In this document: piece by piece, positions 22,310 to 25,207 of the stretch
How positions within the stretch are numbered: the stretch's first letter is position 1
Layout of the letters: each line of letters opens with the position of its first letter
Origin: an uncultured Terriglobus sp.
GTDB taxonomy: Bacteria > Acidobacteriota > Terriglobia > Terriglobales > Acidobacteriaceae
Length of the DNA stretch: 25,207 nt
NCBI GenBank assembly: GCA_937871605.1
Contig: CALMRM010000205.1
Coordinates: forward strand, 1,741 to 26,947
Reading direction: 5' to 3'
The notes under the pieces: generated by a model
Told to the model about the DNA's origin: nothing
Database searches by the model: none
The model's input: only the letters and a program-made list of their open reading frames with translations
Position numbers and translations under genes: made by a program

Positions 22310-23671
22310 ATGTTCACAGTGCGCGCCTTCTTGTGGCTGCCCTTCCTTTGTTGCGTCTTCGCGCTGCAAAGCTGTTCCAGTCCGTCGACTGCTGCAGCGG
22401 TAGCACCTACCGGACCCTCGCAATGGATTGCAGCGTGGGGTGCATCGTCCCAGAATGCACTGCCGTCGGTAAAGAACGGCGGCGGCACAGAGCAGAGCTT
22501 TCGCTTTCTGGTGTATCCCTCCATCGCCGGCGTTCAGGAGCGGGTCCACTTCTCCAATCAATTCGGTACCGCGCCTGTAACAATCGGCGCTGCCCGCCTT
22601 TCCGTTGCCAGCAACGGCGACAGTTCCGCGGCTGTGGACCCGGCGAGCGACGCGGGCCTGACGTTCAACAATGGCAACAAGAGCGTCACCTTGCAGCCTA
22701 ATCAGGAGATCGACTCCGACCCGGTGCAGATCACGTACACCCACGGCCAGTGGCTTGCCGTGTCGGTCTACCTGAAGGGCAACTTCGGGCCGCTCACGCA
22801 GCACGATGCCGGGTTCTCCTACAGCTACAGCTCCGCCGCCAATGCAGGCGATGTTACGGCAGACACGTCAGGCAACAGCTATACAGGCAACACCACAGAG
22901 TGGTTCATGGTAAGCGCCGTAGAGGCGTACGGGCCGTACCAGGGAACGGTGGCGTTCTTTGGCAGTTCCTCCGTGGATGGCCACAACTCAAATCTGGGTG
23001 ACACCAATGCCTACCCAGTGCAGCAGGTTGCGGTTCCCGGCCAGATCACCAGCAGGCCGTCAGACCTTCTGGCGAACTCATTGCTGGGCGCAGGGTACAA
23101 CTTTGGTGTTGTGAACGCCGCGTTCTCCGGCGATGCTGCCGGTGAGGATGCGAGTTCGATGTCAGGCAATGTGACTGCCGGTGTGGATCGCTTCAAGCAC
23201 GATGTGCTGCAGCTGCCTGGCATCGCCGCCGTGGTGATCTACATCGGCGGCATCGACCTGCGTGCTGACTGCTTGCCCGCAACTACGGTCGAGGCCACCC
23301 TCAGTACCATCATCGCGCAAGCGGCAGCCGCGAAGGTGCGTGTCATTCTGGCAACCTTGCCACCGGCTGAGTACTGCCTGACGGGTCAACCCGTGCCAAC
23401 GGAGGCGCTGCCCTACGATGGCGACCTGAACCCGGGGCCGGAAAACCCCGGCTCGACGCAGCGAAGGGCCTTTAACGACTGGGTGCGCACCACCGCTGCA
23501 ACCTTGCCGGGGGTGGTTGCCATTGCCGACTTCGACAAGGTCCTTGCCTACCCTGCCCATCCTGACTTTATGATCCCCAACCTCAACTCAGGGGATAATT
23601 TCCACCCAGATGGCCCAGGCTACGCTGTCCAGAACAGTGCGATTCCGTTACGTGCAGTTGCGGGTCAGTAA
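22310..23671 (+). CDS. SGNH/GDSL-like esterase-family lipoprotein (copy 1, altered active-site blocks)
   Basis: ATG at 22310 starts a lipoprotein signal peptide with lipobox LQSC (Cys21), so the mature protein should be lipid-anchored. An earlier in-frame TTG would spoil the signal. The 453-residue product has an N-terminal beta domain (WIAAWGASSQN, then VHFSNQFGTAPVTIGAARLSV) and an SGNH domain, the plan of secreted GDSL hydrolases from actinobacteria and acidobacteria. Block I reads FGSSSVDG (nucleophile Ser220; the usual Asp before it is Ser219). Block III reads GGID, with Ile315 where Asn is expected. Block V keeps DNFH (Asp429, His432). The triad is thus present, but the oxyanion residues are changed. 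The next gene, a paralog, begins 24 bases downstream. Confidence 0.8.
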   Translation: MFTVRAFLWLPFLCCVFALQSCSSPSTAAAVAPTGPSQWIAAWGASSQNALPSVKNGGGTEQSFRFLVYPSIAGVQERVHFSNQFGTAPVTIGAARLSVASNGDSSAAVDPASDAGLTFNNGNKSVTLQPNQEIDSDPVQITYTHGQWLAVSVYLKGNFGPLTQHDAGFSYSYSSAANAGDVTADTSGNSYTGNTTEWFMVSAVEAYGPYQGTVAFFGSSSVDGHNSNLGDTNAYPVQQVAVPGQITSRPSDLLANSLLGAGYNFGVVNAAFSGDAAGEDASSMSGNVTAGVDRFKHDVLQLPGIAAVVIYIGGIDLRADCLPATTVEATLSTIIAQAAAAKVRVILATLPPAEYCLTGQPVPTEALPYDGDLNPGPENPGSTQRRAFNDWVRTTAATLPGVVAIADFDKVLAYPAHPDFMIPNLNSGDNFHPDGPGYAVQNSAIPLRAVAGQ

Positions 23672-23695
23672 ATCCTGCGAACACTGCGAACAGGC

Positions 23696-25123
23696 ATGTT
23701 CAACACAAATACATGCCGCCGCCGTATGCTATTGCCATCTATGACAGTGCGGATGTTGATTTCCTTCAGCGCTTTCGTTACGGCGTTGTGCCTGATGGGC
23801 TGCGGGCAGCCTGTGACTGCGTTGCTGACCAGCACAACAACTGCTGCGCCGGTGGTCAAGCCGTCGCTGTGGGCGGGTGCCTGGGGCAATGCGATGACCA
23901 ACGCAAGCGCCACCGCGGAGAGCAGCGGCAGTGACCAGAGCTTTCGATTTCTGGTCACACCCACGTTAGGCGGTACGCAGGAACGGGTACGTTTTTCCAA
24001 CGTCTACGGCACAACGCCTGTGACACTGGGCGCGGCGCGGCTTTCAGTAGGGCAGGACGGCTCAAGCGCGGTCGATCCGACGCACGATGTGGCACTTGCG
24101 TTTGCGGGGCAGCCCGGCGTTACCATTCCACCCGGACAGGTGGTGGTGTCAGACCCGGTGTCGCTCGCGTTCTCGTACGGCCAGACACTTGCCATCTCGG
24201 TCTACCTCAAGGGCAGCTTTGGACCGGTATCGCACCACAACTCGCTGTTTATCACCAACTACCGCTCGCCGCAAAATTCGGGAGACCACACGGCGGATAC
24301 AACCGGTGCAAGCTACACGGAAACGCTGGGCGAATGGCTCTTGGTCAATCGCGTGGATGTGTATGGACCCTACCAGGGCACCCTGGCGATGTTCGGTAGC
24401 TCTACGACGGATGGCTTCAAATCAGACTACAGCTCGGACAAGGTGTACCCCGTGCCGAATACGCCGGTCCCCGGGCAGCACACGCAGCGGCTCTCAGACT
24501 GGATGGGGCGCCGCTTGAACGCAGCGGGTTACCAGATCGGCGTGGTCAACGAGGGCGTCAGCGGCGACACCGTGACGGACGACATTACCAACACGACCAA
24601 TAACGTAAAGAACGCAAATCAGCGGATTGCTCAAGACGTCCTGACTCTCCCAAATCTGGTGGGCATCGTCAGTTACTTCGGCTCGATCGATATTCGCTCG
24701 CCTGACTGCAAGTCAGCCCCAGCCATCGAAGCCGCCACGGAGCAACTGATTGCGACCGCGCATGCGGCCAATGCGCCCATGATCCTGGCGACCATTCCGC
24801 CATCCGCATTCTGCAGCAATCCGGCGCAGGCGAACTACGGCCCGCTGCCCTCAGCGGCGAATCCCTACGCGGGCGCAGCCACTGACCCGGTGCCGAACGG
24901 AGGAGAATTGCAGCGGATTGCCTTGAATACCTGGATACGGCAGACCGCGTCTACGTTGCCAGGCGTGGTGGGCATCGCAGACCTCGACCAAGCACTGCAC
25001 GACCCGAACCGGCCCAGCTTCCTGCTGGCACCCTACAACTCGGGGGATAACTTTCACCCCAACGGCAACGGCTACCAGGCGGCATCGCAGGCAGTTCCAC
25101 TCACGGCTTTGCCGAAGCCGTAG
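23696..25123 (+). CDS. SGNH/GDSL-like esterase-family lipoprotein (copy 2, altered active-site blocks)
   Basis: The 475-residue paralog of the preceding gene shares the segments QSFRFLV, RFSN-YGTTPVTLGAARLSV, YLKGSFGP and YGPYQGTLAMFGSS. The lipobox is LMGC, within LISFSAFVTALCLMGC. I list the first ATG (23696). Internal ATGs at 23726, 23741 or 23753 would give a shorter signal peptide, and no start has a strong ribosome site. Block I is FGSSTTDG (Ser236 nucleophile, Ser235 in place of Asp). Block II is NEGVSGD. Block III is GSID, with Ile331 in place of Asn. Block V is DNFH (Asp451, His454). Both copies share the same unusual substitutions, so these are ancestral to the pair. The role is probably periplasmic or outer-membrane ester hydrolysis, or a non-catalytic carbohydrate-binding role (inferred). 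Confidence 0.8.
   Translation: MFNTNTCRRRMLLPSMTVRMLISFSAFVTALCLMGCGQPVTALLTSTTTAAPVVKPSLWAGAWGNAMTNASATAESSGSDQSFRFLVTPTLGGTQERVRFSNVYGTTPVTLGAARLSVGQDGSSAVDPTHDVALAFAGQPGVTIPPGQVVVSDPVSLAFSYGQTLAISVYLKGSFGPVSHHNSLFITNYRSPQNSGDHTADTTGASYTETLGEWLLVNRVDVYGPYQGTLAMFGSSTTDGFKSDYSSDKVYPVPNTPVPGQHTQRLSDWMGRRLNAAGYQIGVVNEGVSGDTVTDDITNTTNNVKNANQRIAQDVLTLPNLVGIVSYFGSIDIRSPDCKSAPAIEAATEQLIATAHAANAPMILATIPPSAFCSNPAQANYGPLPSAANPYAGAATDPVPNGGELQRIALNTWIRQTASTLPGVVGIADLDQALHDPNRPSFLLAPYNSGDNFHPNGNGYQAASQAVPLTALPKP
25103..25121 (+). terminator. Small hairpin at the end of the second SGNH gene
   Basis: ACGGCTT (25103-25109) pairs perfectly with AAGCCGT (25115-25121) around a five-base loop, immediately before the stop codon. 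There is no T-run after it. It may be a weak terminator or simply coding sequence. Confidence 0.25.
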
Positions 25124-25170
25124 CAACCAAGCCTCATCTGGCTGGCCGTCGGTGAGGGGCCGTTGCCAAC

Positions 25171-25207
25171 CTACTTTGGTAGCGGTTTCACCTGCACGGT
25201 TTTGCCC
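25171..25207 (-). CDS. Possible C-terminal end of a minus-strand gene (cut by window edge)
   Basis: Reading leftward from the right edge, one frame gives GKTVQVKPLPK and then TAG (complement of 25171-25173). The lysine/proline-rich ending looks like a natural C-terminus, and the 47-bp gap to the convergent SGNH stop is normal spacing here. With only eleven codons visible, no product can be named. Confidence 0.3.
   Translation of the reverse strand, partial: GKTVQVKPLPK

Noticed and set aside
1..25207. Mobile element, CRISPR array, tRNA or prophage signals
   Set aside because: I saw no transposase, integrase, regularly spaced repeats with spacers, cloverleaf sequence or phage structural gene. 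The only tandem repeat (21024-21084) has no spacers.

Overview
The window looks like a piece of an Acidobacteriota chromosome, probably a Terriglobales/Acidobacteriaceae member. This is inferred from the high GC content, frequent GTG/TTG starts, the large periplasmic SLBB export protein next to a Wzi-like barrel, and sugar-acid genes beside polysaccharide genes. I have no 16S or marker gene to confirm it. I see no tRNA, rRNA, CRISPR array, insertion sequence or phage gene.

Layout. Positions 1-16342 form an extracellular polysaccharide (capsule/EPS) locus of the Wzx/Wzy type. It starts with an outer-membrane Wzi-like barrel gene (minus strand, cut by the left edge) divergent from a large SLBB/Wza-like export gene (1293-4031). 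A minus-strand block follows: repeat-unit polymerase (Wzy-like), SAM methyltransferase and GT9 glycosyltransferase, transcribed leftward. Across a 336-bp gap lies a plus-strand block: Wzx-like flippase, methyltransferase, GT9 glycosyltransferase, zinc-site methyltransferase, Wzz chain-length protein, B12/radical-SAM enzyme and GT2 glycosyltransferase. The two arms mirror each other outward from the gap (membrane protein, methyltransferase, GT9). The inferred pathway is: GT9 and GT2 enzymes build a lipid-linked repeat unit; three methyltransferases and the radical SAM enzyme modify it or its sugars; Wzx flips it; Wzy polymerises it under Wzz control; SLBB and Wzi proteins export and anchor it. 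No initiating sugar-phosphate transferase or tyrosine kinase is present in the window.

Positions 16355-17570 hold two genes I cannot assign: a soluble 279-aa protein and a 106-aa two-helix membrane protein. Positions 17596-22154 look like a sugar-acid module: an MFS sugar-acid transporter, a gluconate-5-dehydrogenase-like SDR with an unusual YxxxR active site, and a zinc-dependent sugar/polyol dehydrogenase. An O-acyltransferase gene sits inside it, and its 3' end carries a perfect 20-bp tandem triplication. Positions 22310-25123 hold two tandem paralogous lipoproteins of the SGNH/GDSL fold with altered blocks I and III. The last bases may be the C-terminus of another minus-strand gene.

The points most worth a second look are the paired SGNH-like lipoproteins with a missing block-III asparagine, the SDR with lysine replaced by arginine, the mirrored operon layout, and two intergenic repeat structures that allow competing hairpins.
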